This document shows positions 50,456 through 59,354 of a DNA stretch of 64,000 nt, piece after piece. The notes beneath the pieces are model-generated. The model saw only the letters and a list, made by a program, of their open reading frames with translations, did no database searches and was not told where the DNA came from. Both the position numbers and the translations under genes were made by a program. The stretch is taken from NCBI GenBank assembly GCA_019058295.1, contig JAHPZI010000006.1, forward strand, positions 79,916 through 143,915. Direction: 5' to 3'. Origin of the DNA: Promethearchaeota archaeon (GTDB lineage Archaea; Asgardarchaeota; Lokiarchaeia; Sigyniarchaeales; SOKP01). The stretch's first letter is position 1. Every line of letters starts with the position of its first letter.

Positions 50456-50890
50456 TTACCTCAATGGCTTTTCTTTCCGCCCGGTTAGTAACGCTTCTAA
50501 AGATACTCCATTAACCTTAACAACACTCCATCTCACTCCAGGTAAATCACCAACCGCTCTGCCTTTAGCACCTCCAATACCCTCAACAATTACTTGATCA
50601 TGTTCCTCTACAAAGTTTAATGCCCCATCACCAGGTAAAAAAGCGGTAATACTTTTTCCGTTTTTCTTGAGTTGAACTCTTACGCATTTGCGTATTGCTG
50701 AGTTCGGTTGCTTGCTTTCTCTTCCGACTTTCTGCAAAACAATACCCAAAGCTTGAGGTGCTCCTTCGAGTGGATCTGCTTTTTGTTTTAATTTGAGTTT
50801 TTTTCTTTTATATTTTGTTTTGGACCATCTGAATTTTTTACGATTTTTCTTTAACTGTCGTGCAGCATATAATCCTTTAGGTTTGCCGAT
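50456..50890 (-). CDS. rps12: Ribosomal protein uS12 without a canonical start codon
   Basis: Decoding-centre protein. The conserved part includes [40 protein letters not shown] and [20 protein letters not shown]. The first canonical start (TTG at 50749) would cut off the family's N-terminal 47 residues, which are present in the same frame: [20 protein letters not shown], then [13 protein letters not shown] and [14 protein letters not shown]. Between the in-frame TGA upstream and 50749 there is no ATG, GTG or TTG. An AAGGTG ribosome-binding site (50898-50903) lies 7 bp before ATC (50890) and 4 bp before ATA (50893). Starting at ATC gives [11 protein letters not shown], the expected N-terminus, and 144 residues, the expected length. 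Translation from AUC or AUA, or a one-base sequence error, must be assumed. Confidence 0.93.
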   Translation of the reverse strand: MGKPKGLYAARQLKKNRKKFRWSKTKYKRKKLKLKQKADPLEGAPQALGIVLQKVGRESKQPNSAIRKCVRVQLKKNGKSITAFLPGDGALNFVEEHDQVIVEGIGGAKGRAVGDLPGVRWSVVKVNGVSLEALLTGRKEKPLR

Positions 50891-50893
50891 TAT

Positions 50894-51062
50894 AAAACAC
50901 CTTACTTTTCAATTAATAAAATAATTACAATACAAAAAGAAATATTTTCTTAAACTTAAAATTTTCGTACTAGTTCAAAATAAAAAAGAGTTTCTTCCAC
51001 TAGAGATTTCGAATAATGGTAGAACCCGACGCAGAAGATTGTTCTTGCGGTTGAAAAACCGC
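50894..51062 (-). other. 169-bp nusA-rps12 gap with G+C-richer hairpin
   Basis: Unlike the other junctions of this operon, nusA and rps12 are far apart. Right after the nusA stop the minus strand reads GCGGTT-TTTC-AACCGC, a perfect 6-bp hairpin (51047-51062), and an alternative hairpin CGC(AAGA-ACAA-TCTT)CTGCG overlaps it, so the two are mutually exclusive. The segment 51000-51062 is visibly richer in G+C than its surroundings. No U-run follows, so it is not a classic terminator; an attenuator, processing site or small guide RNA are possible. The near end holds the rps12 ribosome-binding site. Confidence 0.4.
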
Positions 51063-51536
51063 TTAGTTTTTAGTATTTATTATCACATTGTCCACATCAA
51101 AATGCCTAAGGACTAATTCTTTTATCTTCCTTATCATAGACCCATCCTTACCAATAGCTTTACCTCGGTCTTGAGGACGAACAGTGATAATTACAGTTTT
51201 CTTTTGATTTTTTGAGGATTTTATTTCGATATTTTGTACCTTAATGGAGTTTTTTGTAGTGTTTAAAATAAATTGAATGAATTCTTCAAGTTTTTCTGAA
51301 AAAGGAATTACATCAATCTTCTTTTGAAGTTTTGACATTAGATCTTTAACATGCTCTCCATTTTTTCCAATTGCTTTTCCAACATCTTGCTTTTTTACTA
51401 AGAAAATTATAATTTCCCCATAATTTTCTGGAGATTTAAACACCAAACAATCTTTTATTATTGCACCAGATATATTATTAAACAGAGAGATAAGTTCCAT
51501 TGAATCCCTATCAATCTTAATATTTTTCTTTAACAT
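51063..51536 (-). CDS. nusA: NusA-like KH-domain protein
   Basis: Archaeal NusA homolog made of two KH domains and no S1 domain, proposed to act in transcription termination or rRNA operon antitermination. Both GxxG loops are visible: KKQDVGKAIGKNGEHVKDLM (first KH, GKNG) and RPQDRGKAIGKDGSMIRKIK (second KH, GKDG). Length 157 is close to the archaeal norm (~140). It lies in the conserved order rpoA2, rpl30e, nusA, rps12, rps7, starting 28 bp after eL30. Confidence 0.93.
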   Translation of the reverse strand: MLKKNIKIDRDSMELISLFNNISGAIIKDCLVFKSPENYGEIIIFLVKKQDVGKAIGKNGEHVKDLMSKLQKKIDVIPFSEKLEEFIQFILNTTKNSIKVQNIEIKSSKNQKKTVIITVRPQDRGKAIGKDGSMIRKIKELVLRHFDVDNVIINTKN

Positions 51537-51564
51537 TTTTTAAATTTCAAGTGTTACATTATTT

Positions 51565-51939
51565 TCAATTTGCTCTTAAGCTTAATAAATCAGAATCTCC
51601 AGAATCAATTACACCTATTACTGAAATCATATAGGGTTTAGCACATGCTAATCCCAGGTCCCAACTAGAACCTTTGTATTTATAAATGAAAAGTTTATTT
51701 TTCATTAAAGAATTATAGTAGTTTAATTGATTTTCTAATTCTTTAGGACAATTATTGGCAATTATTAACATTTTAAATGGATTTTGCCTTAATTCTTTTA
51801 ATACCTGCTTTTTACCATAAATTATTTTACCAGTCTTATAAGCTACTTTGATATTTGTATCGATATCGAATTCTTTTTTCTTTTTTCGTGAAGTGTCTAT
51901 AGAGCTCATAGCTGATTGGCTTCTCTTTTTAGGTACCAT
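51565..51939 (-). CDS. rpl30e: Ribosomal protein eL30
   Basis: Large-subunit protein of the L7Ae/eL30 RNA-binding family, which recognises kink-turns. IKVAYKTGKIIYGKKQVLKE (family: VxTGkvxxGxkqtlKal), KMLIIANNCPKELENQLNYY and KGSSWDLGLACAKPYMISVI (family: tSxELGxxcGkPfxVs) identify it. Start at the ATG 51939; a TTG directly before it gives one more residue. About 22 extra basic residues at the front (VPKKRSQSAMSSIDTSRKKK) are unusual. It sits between rpoA2 and nusA as in most archaea. The family often binds its own mRNA, so the structured gap after nusA may matter. Confidence 0.93.
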   Translation of the reverse strand: MVPKKRSQSAMSSIDTSRKKKKEFDIDTNIKVAYKTGKIIYGKKQVLKELRQNPFKMLIIANNCPKELENQLNYYNSLMKNKLFIYKYKGSSWDLGLACAKPYMISVIGVIDSGDSDLLSLRAN

Positions 51940-52045
51940 CAATATTTGCCAAATACTGTCAATTTATTATACATTAAAAAGTAAGTTAAAAAATATCTTA
52001 TTATTATTAATTTTTTTTGAATATTTAGGATATTTCTTTATAAAT

Positions 52046-53254
52046 TTATTTTTTCTTTTTTAAAATTTCTAAATTAGCGTCAAGATCGAACATAATTCTT
52101 GTTCTTCCCGTCCCAATAGGTGTTATTTGCCCTATAATAACATTTTCTGGTATTCCGAGGAGTCTTTCCTCTTCACCATAAAGCCCTGCGTCGAGTAATT
52201 GATTTACAGTAACTTCAAACGCTGCTCGAGCAAAAACACTCGACTTTGAGCCTGAAATGCCATGCCTACCGATTGATTGAATAGTGCCGGTAGTGCACAT
52301 TAAATCAGAAAGGATTAATAGGTGTCTTGTGTCCACATCAAGTCCTTGCTGTTCAAGTACTTTTTGAGACTCTCTAATAATCATATTTCGAGCAGCTTCT
52401 ATGCCATACAATTTCTCAACTTCATGTATATGATTCGAAACCGTCCTTGATACATCTACACCTTCAATTTGGGTCACACCTTGAAGGTTTGTCCCTTCTG
52501 TCTTAATTATCCATTCTTGATTATCATCAGAAGGAGTTAATAATCCTCTTTTTACCCCTCTAATCCCCTTAACCACCTTTTTAAGGATTTTCTCCCGCAT
52601 TTTTTGGAGGCTTTGTAAGTCTTCTATCCCAGGGTCAATTATAACTGAATTTTTTTCTTGTCTAATTGTACCTTTCTTTTTGTATCGCTTTAGGATATCA
52701 GGAATCTCATCTATATCTATTCCTTTCTTCTCACATATCTCAGGGATTAAATTTACCACGATATTCCAATTAACGAAGTCTAGGTCTACATCTGAAATTA
52801 TTTGTTCCATTCTAATTTGCTCAATTCGATTATGAACCTTGATTGCTGTTTCTTCAGATTCAGCATAACCAGGTTCTAAATATACTTCCATCTGCGGCGT
52901 GCTAGGAAAACGTCTGGCATCAACAATCTCAATGAGACGAGGAAGCCCTTGTGTGACGGAAAACTCTTCAACTCCTGCGTAATGAAAGGTTCTCAAGGTC
53001 ATTTGAGTCCCTGGTTCGCCTATTGATTGAGCAGCAACGGTTCCAACAGGTTCGGATGCTTCTACAATCGCATTGTTATAATTAATATAAATCTTGTTTA
53101 ATAAGTATTCTAATTGTTCCTCTTCTAACACTTCGTCTTTTATTTTATCTCTAATTTTCTCAATTAAATCATTTGGTAGTCCATCATCTTCTAATTCTTT
53201 CAATTTTACTTCTAACATTTTTGGAGTTATTTTTGTCATTATTGATAGCCTCAA
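52046..53254 (-). CDS. rpoA2: RNA polymerase subunit A'' (Rpo1C)
   Basis: C-terminal part of the largest polymerase subunit, split in archaea from A'. [27 protein letters not shown] and [20 protein letters not shown] cover the bridge helix/trigger-loop entry; [20 protein letters not shown] and [20 protein letters not shown] close it. Length 402 is normal. The ATG is 11 bp after the end of rpoA1. A second in-frame ATG five codons later ([12 protein letters not shown]) is a possible start. No intein is present. Confidence 0.96.
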   Translation of the reverse strand: MRLSIMTKITPKMLEVKLKELEDDGLPNDLIEKIRDKIKDEVLEEEQLEYLLNKIYINYNNAIVEASEPVGTVAAQSIGEPGTQMTLRTFHYAGVEEFSVTQGLPRLIEIVDARRFPSTPQMEVYLEPGYAESEETAIKVHNRIEQIRMEQIISDVDLDFVNWNIVVNLIPEICEKKGIDIDEIPDILKRYKKKGTIRQEKNSVIIDPGIEDLQSLQKMREKILKKVVKGIRGVKRGLLTPSDDNQEWIIKTEGTNLQGVTQIEGVDVSRTVSNHIHEVEKLYGIEAARNMIIRESQKVLEQQGLDVDTRHLLILSDLMCTTGTIQSIGRHGISGSKSSVFARAAFEVTVNQLLDAGLYGEEERLLGIPENVIIGQITPIGTGRTRIMFDLDANLEILKKKK

Positions 53255-53265
53255 TTATTTTTTTT

Positions 53266-56200
53266 CTATTTGCCAATTTTTTCTTTTTTCCATTCTTTGA
53301 ATATTTTAGTTTCTTTACCCCGCCAAATCGCATTTTTTCCAGTTTCTTTTTCAAACTGTTCTTGTAAGGCTTCATTATCTTCACCTTCTTGAGATTCCTT
53401 TTGAGAGCTCTTTTTCTCGGATGCTTTCTTTGCAGGTGCTTTTTTTGCTGGTGCCTTCTTTGCAAGTGCTTCCTTTGCAGGTGCTTCCTTTGCAGGTGCT
53501 TCCTTTGCAGGTGCTTTCTTTATAGGTGCTTTTTTTGCAGGTGCCTCTTTTGCAGGTGCCTTCTTTGCAGGTGATTTTTTTGCTGGAAAACTCTTGATTT
53601 CTTCTCGAATTTTGTCAACATCAAGCGATTTTGCTTTTAATAATAGTACGTCTAAATTAACTGCATTGCCATGATCAGTATGCATTGGATCTATACCGTC
53701 ATCGCCGAATAGAAATTCTATTACATTTTTATCCGAATTACGGACAGTACCATCGTTTTCGATGACCAGATCTTGAAGAGCGTTTACCAGCCTCCTTTGC
53801 ATATATCCGGACGTGCTTGTGCGGACGGCAGTGTCTACCAGCCCCTCTCGACCCCCCATACTATGGTAAAAGAACTCTACTGGATTTAAACCATTCCTAT
53901 ATGAAGAGGCTACAAATCCACGGGACTTTGGGCTAAGATCATTCATTTTGAAATGAGGCAATGTTCTTTGAGTATATCCTCGATTAATTCTTTCACCTCT
54001 TATAGCTTGTTGTCCAACTACGGCAGACATTTGTCCTAAATTTAGGATATTCCCTCGAGCCCCAGATTTTGTCATTATAACAGAATGAGCCTCATCACCT
54101 ATATAAAAAGCGGCAGCTTCATTAGCTTGACTTCGAGCTTCATTTAAGACTTGTCTGATTCTTAATTCTAAAGTTTCTCTCATGGAACGTCCAGGAGCTC
54201 TTTTCAATATGTTTGTATCATTTTCATAGTAAGCTTTAATGAGTTTTTCTGATTCTTTATTCGCATGACTAATAATTTCTTGTATTTTTTCAAAAGCTTC
54301 TCCTTTGACATAAACTTCATCTAAACCCATTGTTATCCCGTTTTTGCGAATGACATATAGAAGCATTTTAGTTGCATTGTCTAAAAATTCTCGTCCTCTA
54401 GCATTACCGTGATCTTTTATGATTCTTTGTAGAATACTATTTGATTGCATAGCCCCAAATGAATTCTCATCAATTGTCCCTGTAACCAATTCACCATTTT
54501 TTATTGTTACATAAGCGTCATAAGGGCAATCTAATTCTTGACAGACATCACACTTCTTACAAAATTTTGATTTCACTCGAATATTTAAATCATTTGGAAA
54601 AAGCGTACTAAAAATTTGTTTCCCTGAATATAATGGCTCAGGATCTGTTGTGAGGGGTTTTAAATTATCTAAAGTGAAATTGGGATTACTTTCAAAAATC
54701 CCTCCTTTATAAAGCAATTTTAGAGTCTCTTTTCTATTATATTTCGATTCTTTACTAGTGAATTGAAAAACACTGGAAATAAAATCTTGGATACCCCCTA
54801 ATATAGGTCCACCGAATCGCGGAGATAAAATATGTTCTTGAACTTTAAGTAGTAGTTCTGCTTCTGTTCGCGCTTCTTCACTTTGAGGAACATGTAAATT
54901 CATTTCATCACCATCGAAATCAGCATTGTATGGCGGGCAAACAGTTAAATTTAGCCTAAAAGTTCTTCCATCCATTATTTTTACTTCATGAGCCATTATT
55001 GACATTCTATGGAGAGATGGTTGTCGATTGAATAAGACTAAATCTCCATTATTTAAATGTCGTTCGACTGTAAATCCTGGAGCAATCATGTCAGCAATTA
55101 ATTTTCTATTTTTGACATAGCGGAGATCAATTCTTCTACGATCGTTCCTAATTATATAATTTGCTCCTGGATGTCTAATAGGACCATTTAATATTAATTG
55201 TTTCATTTCTTCGATATTCCAATCGTTTACATTAGTTGGAATTGTTAAAATTTTTGCTACATCTTGAGGTACACCAACTTCATTAATGCTTATATAAGGA
55301 TTTGGAGATATAACGCTTCTTGCTGAAAAATCAACTCTTTTCCCACTAAGATTACTTCTAAATCTTCCTTCTTTACCTTTCAATCTTTGAGTCAAGGTTC
55401 TTAACGCTCGACCCGAACGATGCCTAGCCGGCGGTATTCCTGAAACTTGATTATCGAAATATGTAGTAATATGATATTGCAGTAGTTCCCATAAATCTTC
55501 GACTATCAGATGGGGAGCACCAGCATCAATATTCTCTCTTAATCGTTGATTAATTCGAATAACATCAACAAGTTTATGGGTTAAATCATCCTCAGATCGA
55601 ATTCCGCTATCTAAAGTAATCGATGGTCTTGCACATACAGGTGGTATAGGTAATACAACAAAAATGACCCATTCAAGTCGAGCATTTTCAGGCGAAATTC
55701 CTAAGATCCTAAGATCAGTATCATTTATTTTTTTTAGTCGTTCTATAATCTCAATAGGAGTTAATCTGCGGGAACCCTTATTCTCCTCTTCTTCATAGAA
55801 AGTGGTTGGCTTTTCAATTATTATTTTTTTCTTAGTTGCCCCACAGTAAGGACAAATTTTTGTTTTCCTTGCCCTTTTGAATACAATTTTTGTAAAATCT
55901 TCATCTCCTTCAAAAAACATCTTTCGATGTTTTGTCTGTTTTTCCCCAAATCGTGTCTTATCCTCTTCTGTGAGCATAAGTTTCGAACATTCTGGACAGA
56001 TTGATCTTAGAACTTTCAATACCTTTTTAGCATAACCCACATGAATTACAGGTCGAGCTAACTCTATATGGCCGAAGTGCCCCATACAATTGGATACAAG
56101 GTTTCCGCAAGTTTGACATCTTTGACCAGGTTCTATTGTTCCTAATCGTTGATCCATCAATCCAGACGGAATAGGTAAACCATCTTCATCATAAGTGTCT

Positions 56201-56304
56201 GCCGTAATTATACGGGCAGCAGACATCTTTCTGATCTCGTCAGGACTTAAAAGTCCAAACTTGATCTTTTCAATCATTTTTGTACGACTAAATGAATAAC
56301 TCAT
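53266..56304 (-). CDS. rpoA1: RNA polymerase subunit A' (Rpo1N) with Lys/Ala/Pro-rich C-terminal tail
   Basis: Largest catalytic subunit. The active-site loop is NADFDGDEMNLHVPQSEEAR; the zinc sites are CQTCGNLVSNCMGHFGH near the N-terminus and CPEC...CPYCGATKK; the clamp/rudder region includes LSGKRVDFSARSVISPNPYI; GARGNILNLGQMSAVVGQQ and GFVASSYRNGLNPVEFFYHS belong to the bridge/funnel area. Length 1012 is ~110-130 above the usual ~880-900. The excess is a tail at residues ~905-1012 of repeated K-K-A-P-A / K-E-A-P-A units ending in a charged segment (NAIWRGKETKIFKEWKKEKI). In other Asgard and TACK genomes rpoB precedes this gene; here it is preceded by a divergent membrane-protein gene, so rpoB must lie elsewhere. 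Confidence 0.96.
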   Translation of the reverse strand: MSYSFSRTKMIEKIKFGLLSPDEIRKMSAARIITADTYDEDGLPIPSGLMDQRLGTIEPGQRCQTCGNLVSNCMGHFGHIELARPVIHVGYAKKVLKVLRSICPECSKLMLTEEDKTRFGEKQTKHRKMFFEGDEDFTKIVFKRARKTKICPYCGATKKKIIIEKPTTFYEEEENKGSRRLTPIEIIERLKKINDTDLRILGISPENARLEWVIFVVLPIPPVCARPSITLDSGIRSEDDLTHKLVDVIRINQRLRENIDAGAPHLIVEDLWELLQYHITTYFDNQVSGIPPARHRSGRALRTLTQRLKGKEGRFRSNLSGKRVDFSARSVISPNPYISINEVGVPQDVAKILTIPTNVNDWNIEEMKQLILNGPIRHPGANYIIRNDRRRIDLRYVKNRKLIADMIAPGFTVERHLNNGDLVLFNRQPSLHRMSIMAHEVKIMDGRTFRLNLTVCPPYNADFDGDEMNLHVPQSEEARTEAELLLKVQEHILSPRFGGPILGGIQDFISSVFQFTSKESKYNRKETLKLLYKGGIFESNPNFTLDNLKPLTTDPEPLYSGKQIFSTLFPNDLNIRVKSKFCKKCDVCQELDCPYDAYVTIKNGELVTGTIDENSFGAMQSNSILQRIIKDHGNARGREFLDNATKMLLYVIRKNGITMGLDEVYVKGEAFEKIQEIISHANKESEKLIKAYYENDTNILKRAPGRSMRETLELRIRQVLNEARSQANEAAAFYIGDEAHSVIMTKSGARGNILNLGQMSAVVGQQAIRGERINRGYTQRTLPHFKMNDLSPKSRGFVASSYRNGLNPVEFFYHSMGGREGLVDTAVRTSTSGYMQRRLVNALQDLVIENDGTVRNSDKNVIEFLFGDDGIDPMHTDHGNAVNLDVLLLKAKSLDVDKIREEIKSFPAKKSPAKKAPAKEAPAKKAPIKKAPAKEAPAKEAPAKEALAKKAPAKKAPAKKASEKKSSQKESQEGEDNEALQEQFEKETGKNAIWRGKETKIFKEWKKEKIGK
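53424..53587 (-). repeat. KKAPA/KEAPA-encoding 15-bp tandem repeats in rpoA1
   Basis: About eleven units of five codons (variants of K-K/E-A-P-A), nearly identical in DNA, in the tail of rpoA1. The unit length of 15 bp keeps the frame when copies are gained or lost. Similar Lys-Ala-Pro tails occur in linker histones and some bacterial DNA-binding proteins and bind nucleic acid without sequence preference. Confidence 0.85.
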
Positions 56305-56583
56305 AGGACGAAAATCTCCATTTTACTTAAAAATTCTGTTGATTTTAAACAAAATACCTTATAATTCATTGGAGAAAACACTCTCTAATAATTTTGAAAC
56401 ATGATATTTTAAAGAATAAGTCAATAAAATCTCCACTGTGAGATGAATAGTACTTTCAAAAATAAAAAATTTACGGTTTTCGTAAAGTTACTCATCAATA
56501 ATTCAACAAAAAAATTCTTTTCTTTTTTTTTAATTTAATAAAAGATCAGTTTTATTTGTTCTAATTAATTGTTCTAACTTATA

Positions 56584-57183
56584 ATGGATAAAATGTCAAT
56601 CTTTAAATTGAAAATAATGAATTTCATTATTCAGTTTTTAATTTTAAGCTTATTAATATATCTCTTTGATTATAGATTTAAGATAGTCTTTGATAATGAT
56701 ATCTCAGGTGCGCGTAAAATTATTATTCAATTTATTGCCAATTATATTTTATTTGATCCAAATAATATAACGGATCTATATTTTATTTATTTTTCATGGA
56801 CGATCGTTTCTCTAATTCCTATTGTTATCTTTAACGATTATAAAAAGGCTTATTCCATGAATTTAACAACATTTTTCTTTCCAAATTTCTTTTTTTATGT
56901 GTTTTTATATAGATATTCACCTAATTATTTTCACTCATATTTTCAAATACTTTTTTTCCAAACGGTTATATTGGGGATTTTTATTGTGTTTTTTTCATTA
57001 GGTCTTTCCTTAATATTAAAGAAAATTAGAAAACCTAAAGAAGAGGCTCTGTATGAAAATTTAAAGGCAATTGAACAAGAAATAAATACAAAATGCCCCC
57101 ATTGTGGAACAGAGTTTAATTCAAGACCTAAATATTGCTACAACTGTTCAAATAAATTAATCACAGAGGAGATACATGAGTAA
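56584..57183 (+). CDS. Membrane protein with C-terminal zinc ribbon
   Basis: A 199-residue protein with four membrane helices (residues ~10-26, ~66-84, ~95-112 and ~121-145) followed by a cytosolic linker and the zinc ribbon CPHCGTEFNSRPKYCYNCSN. Aromatic residues are very frequent in the membrane part (FFFPNFFFYVFLYRY). The family is not recognised; zinc ribbons attached to membrane segments recur in this window (37336-38445, 63140-63337). The stop overlaps the start of the acyl-CoA synthetase-type gene by 8 bp, implying coupled translation and perhaps a shared function. Confidence 0.75.
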   Translation: MDKMSIFKLKIMNFIIQFLILSLLIYLFDYRFKIVFDNDISGARKIIIQFIANYILFDPNNITDLYFIYFSWTIVSLIPIVIFNDYKKAYSMNLTTFFFPNFFFYVFLYRYSPNYFHSYFQILFFQTVILGIFIVFFSLGLSLILKKIRKPKEEALYENLKAIEQEINTKCPHCGTEFNSRPKYCYNCSNKLITEEIHE

Positions 57184-58645
57184 AACTAATCATAATTCAT
57201 TAGATCATTTATTTAAACCAAAAACAGTAGCAATTTTTGGTGCTACTGAAAAATCCAAACATTTTATGGGAGGATTGGAAATCCAAGGATTTGATAAAAG
57301 TAAAATTTATTTAATTAATCCATCAAGAGACGAATTATTTGGCTTAAAAGTATATAAATCTCTTAAAGATATTCCAGAAGATACAATCGATCATCTGATA
57401 TTAACAATTAGAAGAGAAAAATTAGTAGAAAGTTTAAAAATAATTTTTTCGGAAAAAAAAATTAACACTATCCATATTTTTACAGCGGGAACAGGAGAAT
57501 TCGATGATGAAGGAATTAAAATTGAGAAGGAAATTTTAAATCTTCTTAACGATGAGAAAATTAACACTAGGATTATTGGACCTAATTGTATGGGGTGTTA
57601 TTGCCCAAGAGGACATATTGCTTATTTAAAAAGCTTTCCTCAAGAACCTGGAAATATAGGGTTGATCTCTCAATCTGGAGATTTACACTCACGATTAATT
57701 AAATTTGGAAATCTAAGATATGGTCTTAGGTTTTCAAAAGGAGTTAGCATTGGAAATTGTGTTGATCTTCAAATATCAGAGGTTTTAGATTATTTAAATA
57801 AAGATGATGACACCGACATAATAGGGGTATATTTTGAAGGCTTTTCTAATTTCCATCCATACGAAGGTAAAAAATTACTAAAAGTTTTAAAAACTATTAA
57901 GAAACCGGTTCTTTTTATGAGAGGGGGTGAAACAAGACGGGGGCAAACAGCAGTGCTAACGCACACGGGAACCATTGGAACTGATGAAAGGATTTGGGAT
58001 GCTGTTTACAAACAATCATCTATTATTAAAGTACCAACTTCTTTAGACTCAATTTTAGATTATATTTATATATTTTACACGTATATTAATCGTTTTAAGA
58101 AACAAGGATTGAACATTGATGAAATTCAATATCCTAAAGGGAAAAATACTCTCGTTGTTCTTTGGAGCGGGGGATTCGGCATATTAGCTACAGACACCTT
58201 AATAAAGTTAGGCATGGAGATGCCAACTTTTAAAGGTAAAACTTTAGAAAAATTGAAAAAAATATATCCTATTAAAATTGGTAGCTTATCTAATCCCTTA
58301 GATTTACCTTGGATAGAACAAACTAAAGAATATCTAGAAATATGTAAAGCTGCTATTTCAGAAAATATAGACCTTGTTATAATTGAAACAGATGCAGCCT
58401 CAAATTTAGAATCTAAAGGATTCCAGGCTTATTACTCTAATATATTAAAAATAAAAGAATATGTGGAATCTCAAAATAAATTATTAATATTAGTATTATA
58501 TCAATATCCCAGTGAAAGTCGCAAAGCTTATTATAATATGCTTATTAAAGATGGATTTATTGTATATCCTACGCTTCCAAAAGCCGCAAAATCTTTTCTA
58601 GCATTATATAATTATGGAATGAAATCAAAAGCCTTTAAACATTGA
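57176..58645 (+). CDS. NDP-forming acyl-CoA synthetase alpha-subunit-type protein
   Basis: Resembles the alpha chain of ADP-forming acetyl/acyl-CoA synthetase, which makes ATP from acyl-CoA in archaeal fermentation, or the related protein acetyltransferase Pat. Order seen: CoA-binding Rossmann domain (FKPKTVAIFGATEKSKHFMG, residues ~10-130), the succinyl-CoA-ligase-like domain (RIIGPNCMGCYCPRGHI ... GLISQSGDLHSRLIKFG), the segment VLTHTGTIGTDERIWDAVYK, whose His is in the place of the phosphohistidine, and a third flavodoxin-like domain. Length 489 is typical for the alpha chain; the ATP-grasp beta chain is not adjacent. Without it the enzyme cannot use ADP alone, so a partner elsewhere or a regulatory role must be considered. 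Confidence 0.85.
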   Translation: MSKTNHNSLDHLFKPKTVAIFGATEKSKHFMGGLEIQGFDKSKIYLINPSRDELFGLKVYKSLKDIPEDTIDHLILTIRREKLVESLKIIFSEKKINTIHIFTAGTGEFDDEGIKIEKEILNLLNDEKINTRIIGPNCMGCYCPRGHIAYLKSFPQEPGNIGLISQSGDLHSRLIKFGNLRYGLRFSKGVSIGNCVDLQISEVLDYLNKDDDTDIIGVYFEGFSNFHPYEGKKLLKVLKTIKKPVLFMRGGETRRGQTAVLTHTGTIGTDERIWDAVYKQSSIIKVPTSLDSILDYIYIFYTYINRFKKQGLNIDEIQYPKGKNTLVVLWSGGFGILATDTLIKLGMEMPTFKGKTLEKLKKIYPIKIGSLSNPLDLPWIEQTKEYLEICKAAISENIDLVIIETDAASNLESKGFQAYYSNILKIKEYVESQNKLLILVLYQYPSESRKAYYNMLIKDGFIVYPTLPKAAKSFLALYNYGMKSKAFKH

Positions 58646-58734
58646 AAGTAAATAGCTATTTTTTTTTTTCAATAATTTCTCAGGGTCTTAAATTATATAT
58701 GAACTATCCCTTTTATTTTAGTAAATTTACTTAG

Positions 58735-59274
58735 GTGTATATAAAAGTGGCAATAATCAACAAAAAAGAAGATGGTAATTCAGATAAATCGAGTAATTTA
58801 ATATCAGAATCAGTTCAATTTATTTGTCCAATATGTAAATCGAGCAAAGTATTAAAGATTTCTAAGTCCGTTATTAAACAAGCTAATTCCTTAACCTCTG
58901 TATCTATACCCTCAGGTTTAATATGCAAGCATAGTTTTCAAGCTTTTGTTGATAAGCAATTTAAAGTACGAGGGTATCAAAAAGTAGATTTTGAATTTGA
59001 TTACAATCCTAATAAAGTTAAACAAGAGATCATTCATAAATTCTATAAAGATAACGAAGAGCTTTTTAAAAATTTAATAATTAAAGGGAATAACCTTAAT
59101 TATAATCCTAACAACTCAAAAGAATATAAAGAACCAAAGCAAGAGAAAGAAGAAAAACATCAACAAAAGAAAGAAATGAGCCTTGAAGAAATATACGAAG
59201 AATTTTGGGAATTTATCGATGGCGATAACTTAGAATTTAAAGAATTCATTATTAATGACTCAAGAAGGCATTAA
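58735..59274 (+). CDS. Protein with CxxC...CxH zinc-finger-like module and charged tail
   Basis: Residues ~28-90 hold the same module as the protein at 13164-14012: Cys31-x2-Cys34, then Cys64-x-His66 in LICKHSFQAFVDKQFKVRGY, with IPSGLIC before it and QKVDFEFDY after it. The rest is a strongly charged helix (EYKEPKQEKEEKHQQKKEMS) and a short acidic C-terminus. Start: GTG at 58735, but that GTG is itself part of the AGGTG site (58733-58737) that would serve the next GTG at 58747, which may be the true start. The function is unknown; the module may be a lineage-specific adaptor. The histone gene is convergent, 80 bp away. Confidence 0.72.
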   Translation: MYIKVAIINKKEDGNSDKSSNLISESVQFICPICKSSKVLKISKSVIKQANSLTSVSIPSGLICKHSFQAFVDKQFKVRGYQKVDFEFDYNPNKVKQEIIHKFYKDNEELFKNLIIKGNNLNYNPNNSKEYKEPKQEKEEKHQQKKEMSLEEIYEEFWEFIDGDNLEFKEFIINDSRRH

Positions 59275-59354
59275 TTATGGAATTATATGTATAAGCAGAA
59301 ATTAAAAAAAAAAAAAGAAATTTTGATGGTGAAAAACGCCATTTAGTAATTAAT

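Noticed and set aside
50985..51062. TTCGAAT and GGTAGA strings considered as a tRNA
   Set aside because: No acceptor, anticodon or T-stem pairing could be made around them on either strand.
53184..53465. Basic minus-strand frame overlapping rpoA1 and rpoA2
   Set aside because: Out-of-frame reading of the repeat tail and the gene junction; both real genes are well supported there.
53389..53574. Cysteine-rich plus-strand frame (CFLCRCFLCRCF type)
   Set aside because: It is the antisense reading of the KKAPA repeats in rpoA1; periodic Cys is produced by the repeat DNA.
53424..53587. Regular 15-bp units considered as a CRISPR array
   Set aside because: Units are contiguous without spacers and lie in the reading frame of rpoA1.
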